Positions 1-12,948 of a stretch of 64,000 nucleotides of DNA are shown piece by piece (position 1 is the stretch's first letter; every line of letters starts with the position of its first letter). Source of the DNA: Halomonas faecis. Lineage in GTDB: Bacteria > Pseudomonadota > Gammaproteobacteria > Pseudomonadales > Halomonadaceae. The notes beneath the pieces were generated by a model, which was not told the origin of the DNA, did not search any database, and was given only the letters and a program-made list of their open reading frames with translations. A program made the position numbers and the translations under genes. The stretch covers positions 62,001 to 126,000 of the forward strand of contig NZ_JAACZO010000059.1 of NCBI RefSeq assembly GCF_010993975.1. The letters run 5' to 3'.

Positions 1-266
1 AACATGGCCGAGAAGCCGCCCAGAGCGACGAAACCCATCACCCCGGCGTTGAACTGGCCGGCATAGCCCCACTGGATGGTCAGCCCCAGCGCCAGGATGG
101 CGTAGCAGGCCGCTTCCACCAGCATGCGGGTGCTGTAGGCCGTGCCCATCGCGGCATAGACGCCCAGCACGGCCACCAGCAGGGCAACGAACAGTGTCAG
201 TTCGCGCTTGGGTAGGCGCGACCGGGTGGCCACGAGGTCGGATCGTTGTTCGCGTTGCGTGCTCAT
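1..266 (-). CDS. livM: LivM-type branched-chain amino acid ABC permease, 5' part (gene cut by window edge)
   Basis: Only the first 88 codons lie in the window; the gene continues past position 1. The visible part has a basic cytoplasmic N-terminus (residues 1-22), a first hydrophobic helix (about 23-41) and then the run GLTIQWGYAGQFNAG (from residue 61), typical of LivM-like inner-membrane permeases of the hydrophobic amino acid uptake family. Its ATG overlaps the TGA of livH by one base (TGATG), so the two permeases are translationally coupled and form the membrane heterodimer. Order on the reverse strand is livG-livF-livH-livM. The substrate cannot be read from this fragment; amino acids, urea or other small amides are all handled by relatives. 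Confidence 0.85.
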   Translation of the reverse strand, partial: MSTQREQRSDLVATRSRLPKRELTLFVALLVAVLGVYAAMGTAYSTRMLVEAACYAILALGLTIQWGYAGQFNAGVMGFVALGGFSAM

Positions 267-1270
267 CAGATCACCTTCCCCTTGAAGATGCCGGTGGGCC
301 GCCATACCAGGATGGCCACCAGGATGAAGAAGGGCACCACGATCTTGTATTCGGTGCCGACGAAGGCGAGGTTGCCGCTCTGGGCGAGCCACTCGGGGAG
401 ACTGTCACCGAAGGGGCGCAGCAGCACCGACCAGTTGAAGACGGCGAGGGTTTCGGCAAAGCCGACCATGAAGCCCCCGGCGATGGCGCCAAAGGGGTGC
501 CCCACGCCGCCGACGATGGCCGCAGCGAAGATCGGTAGCAGGATGAAGAAACTGAGATCCGGCTTGAAGGTCACGTCCAGCGACAGCAGGGTGCCGGCAA
601 TGGCGGCCAGCCCCCCGGCGATCACCCAGGTGACGGCCACGATCAGGTTGGTGTTGATGCCGGAAGCCTGGGCCAGGTCGGGGTTGTCGGACATGGCGCG
701 CATCGCCTTGCCCAGTCGCGAGCGGGTGAGAAAGACGTGCAGCCCCACCACGGCGGCGATGGTCAGCACGAACAGAATGATCTGCGGCTCGGTGATGACG
801 ATGGGCGCTCGCGCCCCTTCGAAGGGCAGGGCGAGGCGGAATATCTCCTTGCGGTCATCCACGTAGAGGCTCTGCCCGCTGGTGCCGGCGAACAGGCGGA
901 TCAGGCCCTGCAGCATCAGCGTCACGCCCAGCGAGCCGATCACCATGACGATGGGCTTCACGCCGTGAGCGCGCAGCGGCTTGTAGAAGCTGCGGTCGAT
1001 GCCCACGGCGAGCGCGGCGGTGAGGGCCATGGCCAGGGGCAGCATCACCACGGCGGTGGGCAGTCCCACGGCGCTGCCCGCGGTAGGGAACAACGTGGTC
1101 AGCAGCAGTACCATGAAGGCGCCGAAGGTCATCATGTCGGCGTGGGCGAAGTGGGCGAAGCGCATGATGCTGAATACCAGTGTGACGCCCACCGCGCCGA
1201 TCGCGTAGATCGAACCGCTGACGCTGCCGGCGATCACCACGTTGTTGATGAAAAAGACGAGTTCGTTCAC
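266..1270 (-). CDS. livH: LivH-type branched-chain amino acid ABC permease
   Basis: This 334-residue polytopic inner-membrane protein is a LivH-family permease. It is hydrophobic throughout, with the LivH hallmarks SGSIYAIGAVGVTLVFSIM near the N-terminus and the conserved GGVGHPFGAIAGG segment near residue 255. Length is somewhat above the usual 290-310, mainly in periplasmic loops. It lies 29 bases downstream of livF and overlaps livM by one base, so it belongs to a livGFHM operon. The permease pair, with LivG and LivF, would import a small amino acid or amide delivered by a periplasmic binding protein. No binding-protein gene lies upstream; it may be downstream of livM, outside the window. 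Confidence 0.9.
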   Translation of the reverse strand: MNELVFFINNVVIAGSVSGSIYAIGAVGVTLVFSIMRFAHFAHADMMTFGAFMVLLLTTLFPTAGSAVGLPTAVVMLPLAMALTAALAVGIDRSFYKPLRAHGVKPIVMVIGSLGVTLMLQGLIRLFAGTSGQSLYVDDRKEIFRLALPFEGARAPIVITEPQIILFVLTIAAVVGLHVFLTRSRLGKAMRAMSDNPDLAQASGINTNLIVAVTWVIAGGLAAIAGTLLSLDVTFKPDLSFFILLPIFAAAIVGGVGHPFGAIAGGFMVGFAETLAVFNWSVLLRPFGDSLPEWLAQSGNLAFVGTEYKIVVPFFILVAILVWRPTGIFKGKVI

Positions 1271-1299
1271 GACGTTCTCTCCAGAATTCGGCCCCGGGC

Positions 1300-2004
<705 letters not shown>

Positions 2005-2069
2005 TGTGATGTCCCAGCGTAAGGATCGTTGTGGTGTTGTTGTTGCCGGGCCGGCCCGCGAGGGCGGCC

Positions 2070-2840
<771 letters not shown>

Positions 2841-2933
2841 CTGGGGTACGCCCCCTGCTTGTCACTGTTGTTGTCGTTTGGCGCCGTCGCTGGATGTGTG
2901 GCGCCTCGGTTCGGTGTCTTGGCCGGTTCGGCG

Positions 2934-4379
2934 TCACCGCTCCTGGCTGGCGTCGGCCAGGAAGGTGCGTCCGGCGGCGAAGGCGCCGACGATCACCACC
3001 GCGCCGATGGCCGGAATCAGGTAGCCCTCTACCTGGGGAATGCTGCGCAGGAAGACGAAGGCCACCGCGGCCGGCGCCACGAAGCGCACCAGAAAACGCC
3101 AGGTGGCGAACCAGCCTTCGCTGGTGCGCATTTCCTTCATCACCTCGGAATGGGTCAACGCCCAGCCCGCGAACAGGGCGATCATCAGGCCGCCCAGCGG
3201 CATGAAGATGTTGGTGAGCAGTTCGATGAAGCCGAAGGCGCTGCGGCCGAACAGGGCGTGGAAAACGGTACCCTCGGCCCACAGGTTGAAGCTGACCACG
3301 GTGAGCAGCCCCAACGCCCAGCTGGCCACCACCATGAGGGTGACTGCCTGGGGGCGGGTGAGGTCGAAGCGCTCGACCAGGTAGGCCGCCACCGGCTCGA
3401 TCAGCGAGATCGACGAGCTGATGGCCGCCCCCAGCACCAGGATGAAGAAGACGCCGCCGATCAGTGCGCCGAAGGGCATCTCGGCGAAGGCCAGCGGCAG
3501 GGTGACGAACATCAGCCCGGGACCCTGGCCGGCATCCAGCCCGGCGCCGAACACCAGCGAAAAGATGGCCAGGCCGGCGATCATGGCCACCGCGGTGTCG
3601 ACCACGGCGATGGCGAAGGCGGTGCGGGTCAGCGAGGCCTCGCCGGACATGTAGGCGCCGTAGGCCATGATCGCCCCCATGCCGAGGCTTAGGGTGAAGA
3701 ACGACTGGCCCATGGCCTCCAGCCAGCCCTCGAGGCTCAGATCGGCGATGTTGAAGGTGAACAGGAAACTGGCCGCGGCGGCGAAGTCGCCGTTGGCGAT
3801 ACCATAGGCCAACACCACCAGCAGGATCGCGAACAGTGCCGGCATCAAAATGCGCAGGCTGCTTTCGATGCCCCTGTGGATGCCCAGGCCGACGATCAGC
3901 CCCGAGGCGATGATGAACAGGGTGTGATAGAGCGTGAGCAGCCCCGGCGAGGCGAGCAGGGCGTCGAAGCCGGCGCCGATGGTCTCGGCGTCGGCGCCGG
4001 CCAGCGAGCCGGTGAGCATCTGCCAGGTGTAGTGGATCGCCCAGCCGGCGATCACCGAATAGAAGCTCAGGATCAGGAAGGCCGAAGCGGCCCCCAGCCA
4101 GCCGATGGTTTCCCAGGCGCGTGAGGTATCGTGCGTCTTGGTCAGGTGGCGCATGCCCATGATGGGGCTTTGTCGGCTGGCGCGCCCCAGCATGATCTCG
4201 GCGATCAGGATCGGAATGCCCACGGCGAAGATGGTCAGGGCGTAGATGAGAATGAAGGCGCCGCCGCCGTTCTCGCCGGCCAGATAGGGAAAGCGCCACA
4301 GATTGCCCAGGCCCACCGCGGAGCCGACGGCGGCCAGCAGGAAGGTGCCCTTGTGTGTCCAGACGTTGTGCGTGCTCAT
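2934..4379 (-). CDS. Sodium-dependent transporter, neurotransmitter:sodium symporter (NSS/SNF) family
   Basis: The 481-residue protein is a bacterial NSS (LeuT-fold) symporter. The N-terminal signature of TM1 is clear (GSAVGLGNLWRFPYL), giving the unwound helix that binds Na+ and substrate; TM6-like SLGMGAIMAYGAYMS is also present. It is predicted to be an inner-membrane Na+/amino-acid or related solute importer. I chose the ATG at 4379 because the NSS family starts just ahead of the WxxxxGxxLAxxG region; an upstream in-frame ATG (4424) would only add 15 residues of non-family sequence. The substrate cannot be told from sequence. Its position ahead of livGFHM suggests amino-acid uptake as a shared theme, but that is inference. 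Confidence 0.88.
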   Translation of the reverse strand: MSTHNVWTHKGTFLLAAVGSAVGLGNLWRFPYLAGENGGGAFILIYALTIFAVGIPILIAEIMLGRASRQSPIMGMRHLTKTHDTSRAWETIGWLGAASAFLILSFYSVIAGWAIHYTWQMLTGSLAGADAETIGAGFDALLASPGLLTLYHTLFIIASGLIVGLGIHRGIESSLRILMPALFAILLVVLAYGIANGDFAAAASFLFTFNIADLSLEGWLEAMGQSFFTLSLGMGAIMAYGAYMSGEASLTRTAFAIAVVDTAVAMIAGLAIFSLVFGAGLDAGQGPGLMFVTLPLAFAEMPFGALIGGVFFILVLGAAISSSISLIEPVAAYLVERFDLTRPQAVTLMVVASWALGLLTVVSFNLWAEGTVFHALFGRSAFGFIELLTNIFMPLGGLMIALFAGWALTHSEVMKEMRTSEGWFATWRFLVRFVAPAAVAFVFLRSIPQVEGYLIPAIGAVVIVGAFAAGRTFLADASQER

Positions 4380-4527
4380 TGAGGGTCCAGCGGTCGGTAG
4401 CGGCCTTGTGGGCCGGTGGAACATCGCGTTTGGGTAAACGAGCTTAACTGTGCCAGAAACGTCCGTCTTTGCCAGCGGTCAAGCGTTAAGGGTGCGTTGG
4501 GCTAGGCCAGGTGACGCCGGGCAGCGA

Positions 4528-4851
4528 TCATGAGTCTTCGTCGGTCGCCCGGCCATCCGTCGGACTGGGCTCGAAGGCGCGGCGGTCGTCCGGCAGGCGT
4601 ACGGTATCGCCCCGGTGCAGCTTGTCCACGCTTTCCCGGCGCTCGCCGCTGGACGGGTCGATGATCGCCACCACCTCGCCGATGCTGGTGGCATCCACAT
4701 AGGCCTCGACGCGAATGCGTACCACCCGGCCGCAATAGCGTGCCGAGAGAATGTCGCCCGGCCCGGGCTCGGAGTAGCCGGTGGGGTCGTGTTCGAAATG
4801 GCGCAATACGCTGTCGGCGCCGGGGTCGTCCCACTCCACGTGGCGGTGCAT
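4528..4851 (-). CDS. Small conserved-looking hypothetical protein (107 aa)
   Basis: I do not recognise this family. The gene starts with ATG preceded by GAGGAAACC and encodes 107 residues rich in Asp, Glu and Arg, with no signal peptide or membrane segment. The middle (about residues 33-66) looks like a short beta-rich fold (GDILSARYCGRVVRIRVEAYVDATSIGEVVAII), and the C-terminus is acidic and probably disordered. It sits downstream of typA on the same strand but behind a strong hairpin, so it may have its own promoter. Codon use and G+C match the neighbours, supporting a real native gene. Confidence 0.6.
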   Translation of the reverse strand: MHRHVEWDDPGADSVLRHFEHDPTGYSEPGPGDILSARYCGRVVRIRVEAYVDATSIGEVVAIIDPSSGERRESVDKLHRGDTVRLPDDRRAFEPSPTDGRATDEDS

Positions 4852-4939
4852 GACGGTTTCCTCTTCGGCAAAGGGCGTGGCAGCTCAAGGGTAGCCCGCT
4901 CGGTGCGCCACGCCCAGCGTCGGGTTGCTCCGCCTACGA

Positions 4940-4964
4940 CAGCGCCCGCCGAGGGCGGGCGCTG
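4940..4964 (-). terminator. Hairpin just 3' of typA, probable terminator
   Basis: A perfect inverted repeat (CAGCGCCCGCC / GGCGGGCGCTG with a 3-base loop) begins 6 bases after the typA stop codon. It lacks a long T-run on the reverse strand, so termination may be partial or Rho-assisted. Confidence 0.6.
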
Positions 4965-4969
4965 GAGGC

Positions 4970-6820
<1,851 letters not shown>

Positions 6821-6947
6821 AGGTGTCGCTCGTAGATCGGTTCGCACCGCTTGTACACCGGTGAGGCGTGCCCTGGGCGCGGTGAGGGGAGATTGAGTGG
6901 TGGCGCATTGTACAGACAAGCAGGGAGGGGGAATAGCGAAAAGGTGG

Positions 6948-7484
6948 TCACGCCGATGAGCGGTCGATGCGTGCCTGACAGGCGTAAAGGCGTTCCAGGA
7001 GATTGGGCAGCGCTTCCTGGTCCAGCGCCGGGTCGAAGCCACCGATGCGTTCGAACCAGCTACGCGCCATGCACAGCGTCTCGGCAGGGAGCTGGCCCCG
7101 CAGGCGTCGATGCAGGCGGGCGAGACGGCCGAGCGGGCGCGCGGTGAAGACTGCGACGTCGTCCTGCTGGCGCTCGATGCGCTCGGTCACCTGGGCCAGC
7201 CAGTCGGGGGTCAGCCGGGCATCCGCAGCCGGGAAGATCAGGATGTTGCCCTGGCTGTGTGCCACGGCGGCATTCAGACGATCGCCAAGCGGGGTGCCTT
7301 CACAGGGAAGCAGCCGGGCGCCATAGCGTTCCGCCAGGCGCGGCAGTCGCGCATCGCCGGTGTCGTCGGCCACCAGCAACTCGAAGGGCTCGGCCTGGCT
7401 GTGCGCCAGGCGCTGGAGGGCATGGAGCTGCCGAGGGAGTCGATGACCCATCATTCGCACATCGAGAATCAAGCTGAGGGTCAT
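6948..7484 (-). CDS. Small glycosyltransferase family 2-like protein
   Basis: The 178-residue protein resembles the N-terminal GT-A nucleotide-sugar-binding half of family 2 glycosyltransferases. It has a beta-strand start (LSLILDVRMMGHRLPRQL), an ELLVADDTGD segment, a region corresponding to LNAAVAHSQGNILIFPAADARLTPDWL (where AADAR takes the place of the DxD metal site) and ARSWFERIGGFDPALDQE near the acceptor-binding loop. Family members are usually 230-330 residues, so this is a minimal version. It is 127 bases upstream of typA on the same strand. No sugar biosynthesis genes are nearby, and catalytic function is uncertain. Confidence 0.65.
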   Translation of the reverse strand: MTLSLILDVRMMGHRLPRQLHALQRLAHSQAEPFELLVADDTGDARLPRLAERYGARLLPCEGTPLGDRLNAAVAHSQGNILIFPAADARLTPDWLAQVTERIERQQDDVAVFTARPLGRLARLHRRLRGQLPAETLCMARSWFERIGGFDPALDQEALPNLLERLYACQARIDRSSA

Positions 7485-7689
7485 GGCAGGACAGGCTCCA
7501 CATGTCGACGATCATCCGGCGGGCACGAAGACGGAGCGGGACATGCCTGCTCTGTAATGAAGTGTAGTGTTCAGTCATGAAAAGTTGCAACTGGTGCGAT
7601 GGTGGGCACGTCTTTTATTCGCAGAGGGGGCGAGTGGCATATCGAAGAGGCGGCGCCTAGCCGCACGGTGAGTCTTTCTGTCGTCGCAT

Positions 7690-7706
7690 TGCACTATATT
7701 GGTGCC
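7690..7706 (+). promoter_or_regulatory. NtrC-binding palindrome 1 of the glnA enhancer
   Basis: The site TGCACT-ATATT-GGTGCC fits the NtrC consensus TGCACC-N5-GGTGCA with one mismatch in each half. It is centred about 195 bases upstream of the predicted sigma-54 start and 31 bases (three helical turns) from the second site. Confidence 0.8.
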
Positions 7707-7720
7707 GGCTCATCCGGTTC

Positions 7721-7737
7721 TGCGCCTTCATGGTGCG
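7721..7737 (+). promoter_or_regulatory. NtrC-binding palindrome 2 of the glnA enhancer
   Basis: The site TGCGCC-TTCAT-GGTGCG fits the NtrC dimer consensus with one change per half-site. Tandem sites on the same helix face are the classic arrangement for NtrC oligomerisation at glnA enhancers. Confidence 0.78.
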
Positions 7738-7865
7738 GTTTTTCCCTTCAGTAGACCGCGACGGACGCTAGAATGACGGAACGATAGGCAAGGCACCTTT
7801 AGAGCGCTTTGAAAAGCCGTATTATTTCAGTGGGATAGGTTTGGCTTCGTCAAGGCGGTGCAAGA

Positions 7866-7882
7866 TTGGCACGTTGCCTGCA
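7866..7882 (+). promoter_or_regulatory. Sigma-54 (RpoN) promoter of glnA
   Basis: TTGGCACGTTGCCTGCA has the invariant GG (7868-7869) and GC (7880-7881) separated by exactly 10 bases, and matches YTGGCACGRNNNTTGCW at nearly every position. Transcription should begin near 7893, leaving a leader of about 130 bases before glnA. Confidence 0.85.
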
Positions 7883-8024
7883 TTGTAATGGTCAGCGCCA
7901 TGATCGTGCATGGCAGCCGTGGGCGGGAAGCTCATGGCGTGATACAACCGACGCTGGTTTTCATCAGCGCCACGGATCATCGAAAGCGACCGACGCTCGA
8001 ACCATCGCTCAAACGGAGGACATC

Positions 8025-9431
8025 ATGTCTGCCAAGACGCTCGCCCTGATCGAAGAACACGACATTCAGTGGGTCGATCTGCGCTTCACCGATACCAAAG
8101 GCAAGGAACAGCACGTCACCATCCCGGCACGGGACGTGGACGAGGAGTTCTTCGAGAACGGCCAGATGTTCGATGGCTCCTCCATTTCCGGCTGGAAGGG
8201 CATCAACGAATCCGACATGATCCTGCGTCCGGAGGATGGCACGGGCTTCCTCGACCCCTTCACCGAAGATGCCACCCTGGTACTGCGCTGCGATATCATC
8301 GAGCCGGCCACCATGCAGGGCTATGACCGCGACCCGCGCTCCATCGCCAAGCGTGCCGAAGCCTATCTGAAATCCAGCGGTCTGGGCGACACGGCCTTCT
8401 TCGGCCCGGAGCCGGAGTTCTTCATCTTCGACGAAGTGCACTGGAAGGCCGACATCGAAGGCGCCATGTACAAGATCACCTCCGAGGAGGGTGCCTGGGC
8501 CACCGACAGCCAGCTCGAAGGCGGCAATCTGGGCCACCGTCCGCGCGTCAAGGGCGGCTATTTCCCCGTGCCCCCGGTGGACAGCTTCCACGATATCCGC
8601 GGTGCCATGTGCAACACCCTGGAAGCCATCGGCCAGACCGTCGAGGTTCATCACCACGAGGTGTCCAACGCGGGTCAGAACGAGATCGGCGTCAAGTTCA
8701 ATACACTGGTGAAGAAGGCCGACGAGCTGCAGGAGATGAAGTACGTGGTGCATAACGTGGCCCACGCCTACGGCAAGACCGCCACCTTCATGCCCAAGCC
8801 GCTGGTCGGCGACAACGGTAGCGGCATGCACGTGCACCAGTCGTTCTGGAAGGGTGGCGATAACCAGTTCGCCGGTGACGAGTATGCGGGGCTTTCCGAG
8901 ATGGCCCTCTACTACATCGGCGGTATCATCAAGCACGCCCGTGCCCTGAACGCCTTCGCCAACGCTTCCACCAACTCGTACAAGCGTCTGGTGCCGGGCT
9001 TCGAGGCGCCGGTCATGCTGGCCTATAGCGCTCGCAACCGCTCCGCTTCCATCCGCATTCCCTACACCGCGAGCCCCAAGGGCAAGCGCGTCGAGTTGCG
9101 TTTCCCCGACCCGACCGCCAACCCCTACCTGTGCTTCGCGGCGATGCTGATGGCCGGTATCGACGGCATCAAGAACAAGGTCCATCCCGGCGACGCCATG
9201 GACAAGAACCTCTATGACCTGCCGCCGGAAGAGGGCAAGGCCATCCCGACCGTGGCCGAGAGCCTCGACCAGGCCCTGGAAGCGCTGGATGCCGATCGTG
9301 CCTTCCTCACCGAAGGTGGCGTGTTCACCGACGAGATGATCGATGCCTACATCGAGCTCAAGGAAGAAGACGTCGAGCGCCTGCGCATGACCACCCATCC
9401 GGTCGAGTTCGACATGTACTACAGCTGCTGA
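8025..9431 (+). CDS. glnA: Glutamine synthetase type I
   Basis: GlnA makes glutamine from glutamate, ammonia and ATP in the cytoplasm as a dodecamer. The 468-residue length equals the proteobacterial GSI-beta enzyme. Visible motifs include the N-terminal DGSSISGW, the metal and ATP motifs GPEPEFF and [16 protein letters not shown], the glutamate-binding NRSASIRIP loop, and the adenylylation site NLYDLP with Tyr397, so control by GlnE is expected. The ATG at 8025 has a strong GGAGGA Shine-Dalgarno sequence at 8015-8020. A sigma-54 promoter and paired NtrC sites lie upstream, and a palindromic terminator follows, so it is monocistronic. ntrBC lies 1 kb downstream under a separate promoter. Confidence 0.98.
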   Translation: MSAKTLALIEEHDIQWVDLRFTDTKGKEQHVTIPARDVDEEFFENGQMFDGSSISGWKGINESDMILRPEDGTGFLDPFTEDATLVLRCDIIEPATMQGYDRDPRSIAKRAEAYLKSSGLGDTAFFGPEPEFFIFDEVHWKADIEGAMYKITSEEGAWATDSQLEGGNLGHRPRVKGGYFPVPPVDSFHDIRGAMCNTLEAIGQTVEVHHHEVSNAGQNEIGVKFNTLVKKADELQEMKYVVHNVAHAYGKTATFMPKPLVGDNGSGMHVHQSFWKGGDNQFAGDEYAGLSEMALYYIGGIIKHARALNAFANASTNSYKRLVPGFEAPVMLAYSARNRSASIRIPYTASPKGKRVELRFPDPTANPYLCFAAMLMAGIDGIKNKVHPGDAMDKNLYDLPPEEGKAIPTVAESLDQALEALDADRAFLTEGGVFTDEMIDAYIELKEEDVERLRMTTHPVEFDMYYSC

Positions 9432-9478
9432 ACCAGCCGGTTCGCCGTTGCGGCGCCGCCCACTGGTGGCGCCGGCAG

Positions 9479-9504
9479 AGAGGCCCCGCCGCGGCGGGGC
9501 CTCT
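9479..9504 (+). terminator. glnA transcription terminator
   Basis: A perfect 26-base palindrome (13 + 13, with GGCCCCGCCG / CGGCGGGGCC inside) lies 47 bases after the glnA stop. It is followed by a T/G-rich but not continuous U-tract. Confidence 0.7.
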
Positions 9505-9597
9505 GTCGTGTCTGGTTGCCGTCAATACGGGGTCTGGCATGCCTGGCCGCCGGCGTGGCACTCTGCGACGAGCCCGCCACACTGCGAGGAAATACCG

Positions 9598-10188
9598 ATG
9601 ATCAAGACGCTGTTGTCGATCGTTCTGGGCCTGATCCTGGCCGCTCCGGCTGGCGCGACCACCGTCTACCGCACCACCGACGAACAAGGCAACGTGGTGT
9701 TCACCGACAACCCCGAGCGTGGCGGCGAGAAGGTGGAGCTGAAGCCGCTCACCGTGGTGCCGGCACGAGGCGAGGTACAGCGCGATGAGGCCTCGTCGGC
9801 CCCGGTCGAATCCGAGGGAGAGCGGCAGGCGGCGAGCGAATCGTCGCCGTTCATGCCCTACGACCGTTTCGGCATCGCCGCACCGGCGAACGAGGAAACC
9901 CTGCCCACCGGGGCCGCAGGCAAGGTGGCGGTGGAGCTCGCCATCGAGCCGCCGCTGCGCGAGGATCATCGCGTGCGCCTGCTGGTGGATGGCGAGATCA
10001 GCCAGAGTGCCCTGCATACCGACGCCTTCCTGCTCAACGACTTGCCCCGCGGCGAACACGTACTGCAGGCCGAGCTGCTGGATGCGAACGGTGACGTGCG
10101 CCATCGCAGTGATCCGGTGACCCTCTATGTTCAGCGTGCCAGCGTCAACCTGCCGCAGAATCCCAATAACCCCGCTAACAGTGACTGA
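9598..10188 (+). CDS. Periplasmic DUF4124-domain protein
   Basis: The 196-residue protein begins with a clear signal peptide (MIKTLLSIVLGLILAAPAGA) followed at once by a DUF4124 motif (TVYRTTDEQGNVVFTDNPE), a short domain common in exported proteobacterial proteins of unknown function. After a low-complexity acidic linker (about residues 60-85) there is a beta-sandwich-like segment (about 115-180; EDHRVRLLVDGEI, LPRGEHVLQAELLD) resembling an Ig-like or FN3-like fold. The tail is NPNNPANSD. Its position between glnA and ntrB is common in related bacteria, but no functional link to nitrogen control is known to me. The start has GAGGA at 9586-9590. Confidence 0.85.
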   Translation: MIKTLLSIVLGLILAAPAGATTVYRTTDEQGNVVFTDNPERGGEKVELKPLTVVPARGEVQRDEASSAPVESEGERQAASESSPFMPYDRFGIAAPANEETLPTGAAGKVAVELAIEPPLREDHRVRLLVDGEISQSALHTDAFLLNDLPRGEHVLQAELLDANGDVRHRSDPVTLYVQRASVNLPQNPNNPANSD

Positions 10189-10201
10189 CCCGCGCACCGT
10201 A

Positions 10202-10219
10202 TCGGCCAGGTGTGGCCGA
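10202..10219 (+). terminator. Small hairpin after the DUF4124 gene, possible terminator
   Basis: TCGGCCA-GGTG-TGGCCGA is a perfect 7-bp stem 13 bases after the stop codon, followed by CCGGTCTTTCG. It is weak as an intrinsic terminator but well placed. Confidence 0.4.
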
Positions 10220-10234
10220 CCGGTCTTTCGCTGA

Positions 10235-10251
10235 TGCACCATGTTGGTGCA
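10235..10251 (+). promoter_or_regulatory. Perfect NtrC site upstream of ntrBC
   Basis: TGCACC-ATGTT-GGTGCA is an exact match to the palindromic NtrC consensus. It is centred about 86 bases upstream of the start predicted for the sigma-54 promoter at 10302-10318, so NtrC probably controls its own operon. Confidence 0.85.
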
Positions 10252-10271
10252 TCGTGTGTCGTGCTGTTCCT

Positions 10272-10299
10272 CCGCAAGGCCGTCATGGCGGCCTTGCGG
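10272..10299 (+). other. Strong hairpin between the NtrC site and the ntrBC promoter
   Basis: CCGCAAGGCCG-TCATGG-CGGCCTTGCGG is a perfect 11-bp stem with a 6-base loop. No T-run follows. It could terminate read-through from the upstream gene or act at the DNA level between enhancer and promoter. Confidence 0.6.
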
Positions 10300-10301
10300 A
10301 G

Positions 10302-10318
10302 TTGGCGCACTTCTTGCA
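10302..10318 (+). promoter_or_regulatory. Sigma-54 promoter of ntrBC
   Basis: TTGGCGCACTTCTTGCA has GG (10304-10305) and GC (10316-10317) with 10 bases between and an exact TTGCA -12 element; the -24 element departs from consensus after TTGGC. The predicted start is near 10329, about 70 bases before ntrB. Confidence 0.75.
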
Positions 10319-10400
10319 AATCCCTCCATGACAGCCTGCGGCTGCGCCATGTCGGCGCGCCTGCTCGCCGCAGGTGCAGCCGCTCAGCGAGGAAGGACCC

Positions 10401-11439
10401 ATGTATCGACGCCTGCTGGAACACCTCACCACGGCGGTGCTGCTCTTGGACGAGCGGCTTGCCGTGCGCTGGATGAACCCCGCCGCCGAGGCGTTGCTGG
10501 CGGTGAGCCTGGGGCGCGTCACCGGCACGCCGTTGCCAGCCCTGCTGCCCGTGGATGATGGCATGCACGAGGTGCTGGCCAAGGCCCGTGACGACGGCCA
10601 CCCGTTCACCCAGCGCGAGGTGCGTCTGGCATTGCTGGGCGGCGCGACCTTGACCATCGACTATACCGTCACGCCGCTCTCTGCCGAGGAGCTGCTGGTG
10701 GAGATGGAGCCACGTGACCGGCTGCTGCGCATTTCCCGCGAAGAAGCGCTGCTCAACCGCCAGGAGGCAATCAAGGTGCTGTCGCGCGGGCTGGCTCATG
10801 AGGTCAAGAATCCGCTCGGCGGCATACGCGGAGCGGCCCAACTGCTCGAGCGCGACCTCGCGGATCCGGCTCTCAAGGAGTTCACTCACGTCATCGTCGA
10901 GGAAGTGGACCGTCTGCGCGACCTGGTGGACACCATGCTGGGACCCAACCGGATCGACCAGCATGCACCGCTCAACGTCCACAAGGTGCTGGAACGGGTG
11001 CGTGCGCTGCTGGTGGCCGAGACGCCCGACGTGTGCATCGAGCGCGACTACGACCCCAGTCTGCCGGATTTTCCCGGCGACGAGGCACAGATGATCCAGG
11101 CCGTGCTCAACGTGGCGCGCAACGCCGTGGAGGCGATGCGTGAGGCCGGCACCGAATCGCCACAGCTGTTGATGCGCACCCGCGCACGGCGCCAGTTCAC
11201 CCTGGGGGCCGAGCGTCATCGCCTGGTGTGCGAGGTGGCGCTGATCGATAACGGCCCCGGCATTCCCGAGAGCCTGCAGGAAACGCTCTTCTACCCGATG
11301 GTGTCGGGGCGCGCCGATGGCAGTGGCTTGGGGCTCTCCATCGCCCAGGGCATTCTGCACCAGCACCAGGGGCTGATCGAATGCGACTCCCGTCCCGGAC
11401 ACACCGAATTTCGTTTGCTGATTCCCTTGGAGAGGCACC

Positions 11440-11447
<8 letters not shown>
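10401..11447 (+). CDS. ntrB: Nitrogen regulation sensor histidine kinase NtrB (GlnL)
   Basis: NtrB phosphorylates or dephosphorylates NtrC according to nitrogen status sensed through PII. The 348-residue soluble protein has an N-terminal PAS domain (about residues 5-105), an H-box with His133 in RGLAHEVKNPLGG, and an HATPase_c domain with the N-box LNVARNAVEAM and G-boxes DNGPGIP and GSGLGLSIAQG. No membrane segments are present, as expected for this cytoplasmic kinase. The ATG at 10401 follows GAGGAAGGA. Its stop overlaps the ntrC start by 8 bases (ATGACTGA), giving translational coupling. Confidence 0.96.
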
Positions 11448-12852
<1,405 letters not shown>

Positions 12853-12948
12853 GCGGCGGGGCGTCTACAACGAAAGGCGCATTGTTGGAGATGGCGGCCC
12901 TGCCGTAGCGTCGAGGCTTCTCACCTATCATGCTATAGGACAGCTTCG

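Larger units (their letters stand above)
7485..8024 (+). other. glnA upstream control region (540 bases without a gene)
   Basis: This stretch separates the divergent glycosyltransferase-like gene and glnA. It contains two NtrC-type palindromes (7690-7706 and 7721-7737), a sigma-54 promoter (7866-7882) and a leader of about 130 bases. A weak sigma-70-like pair (TTGAAA at 7809-7814, GGGATA at 7832-7837, 17-base spacer) could provide basal transcription. I see no further feature in 7485-7689. Confidence 0.7.

Noticed and set aside
7809..7837. Sigma-70-like promoter TTGAAA-17-GGGATA upstream of glnA
   Set aside because: The -10 element is poor and the sigma-54 promoter explains the region better; mentioned only as a possible basal promoter.
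7977..9398. 473-codon open frame antisense to glnA
   Set aside because: Produced by the codon bias of glnA; composition is unlike a real protein and glnA is certain.
12924..12939. CCTAT-N6-ATAGG inverted repeat upstream of the HMG-CoA lyase gene
   Set aside because: Only 5 bp per arm, within chance expectation; could be part of a promoter but not supportable as an operator.
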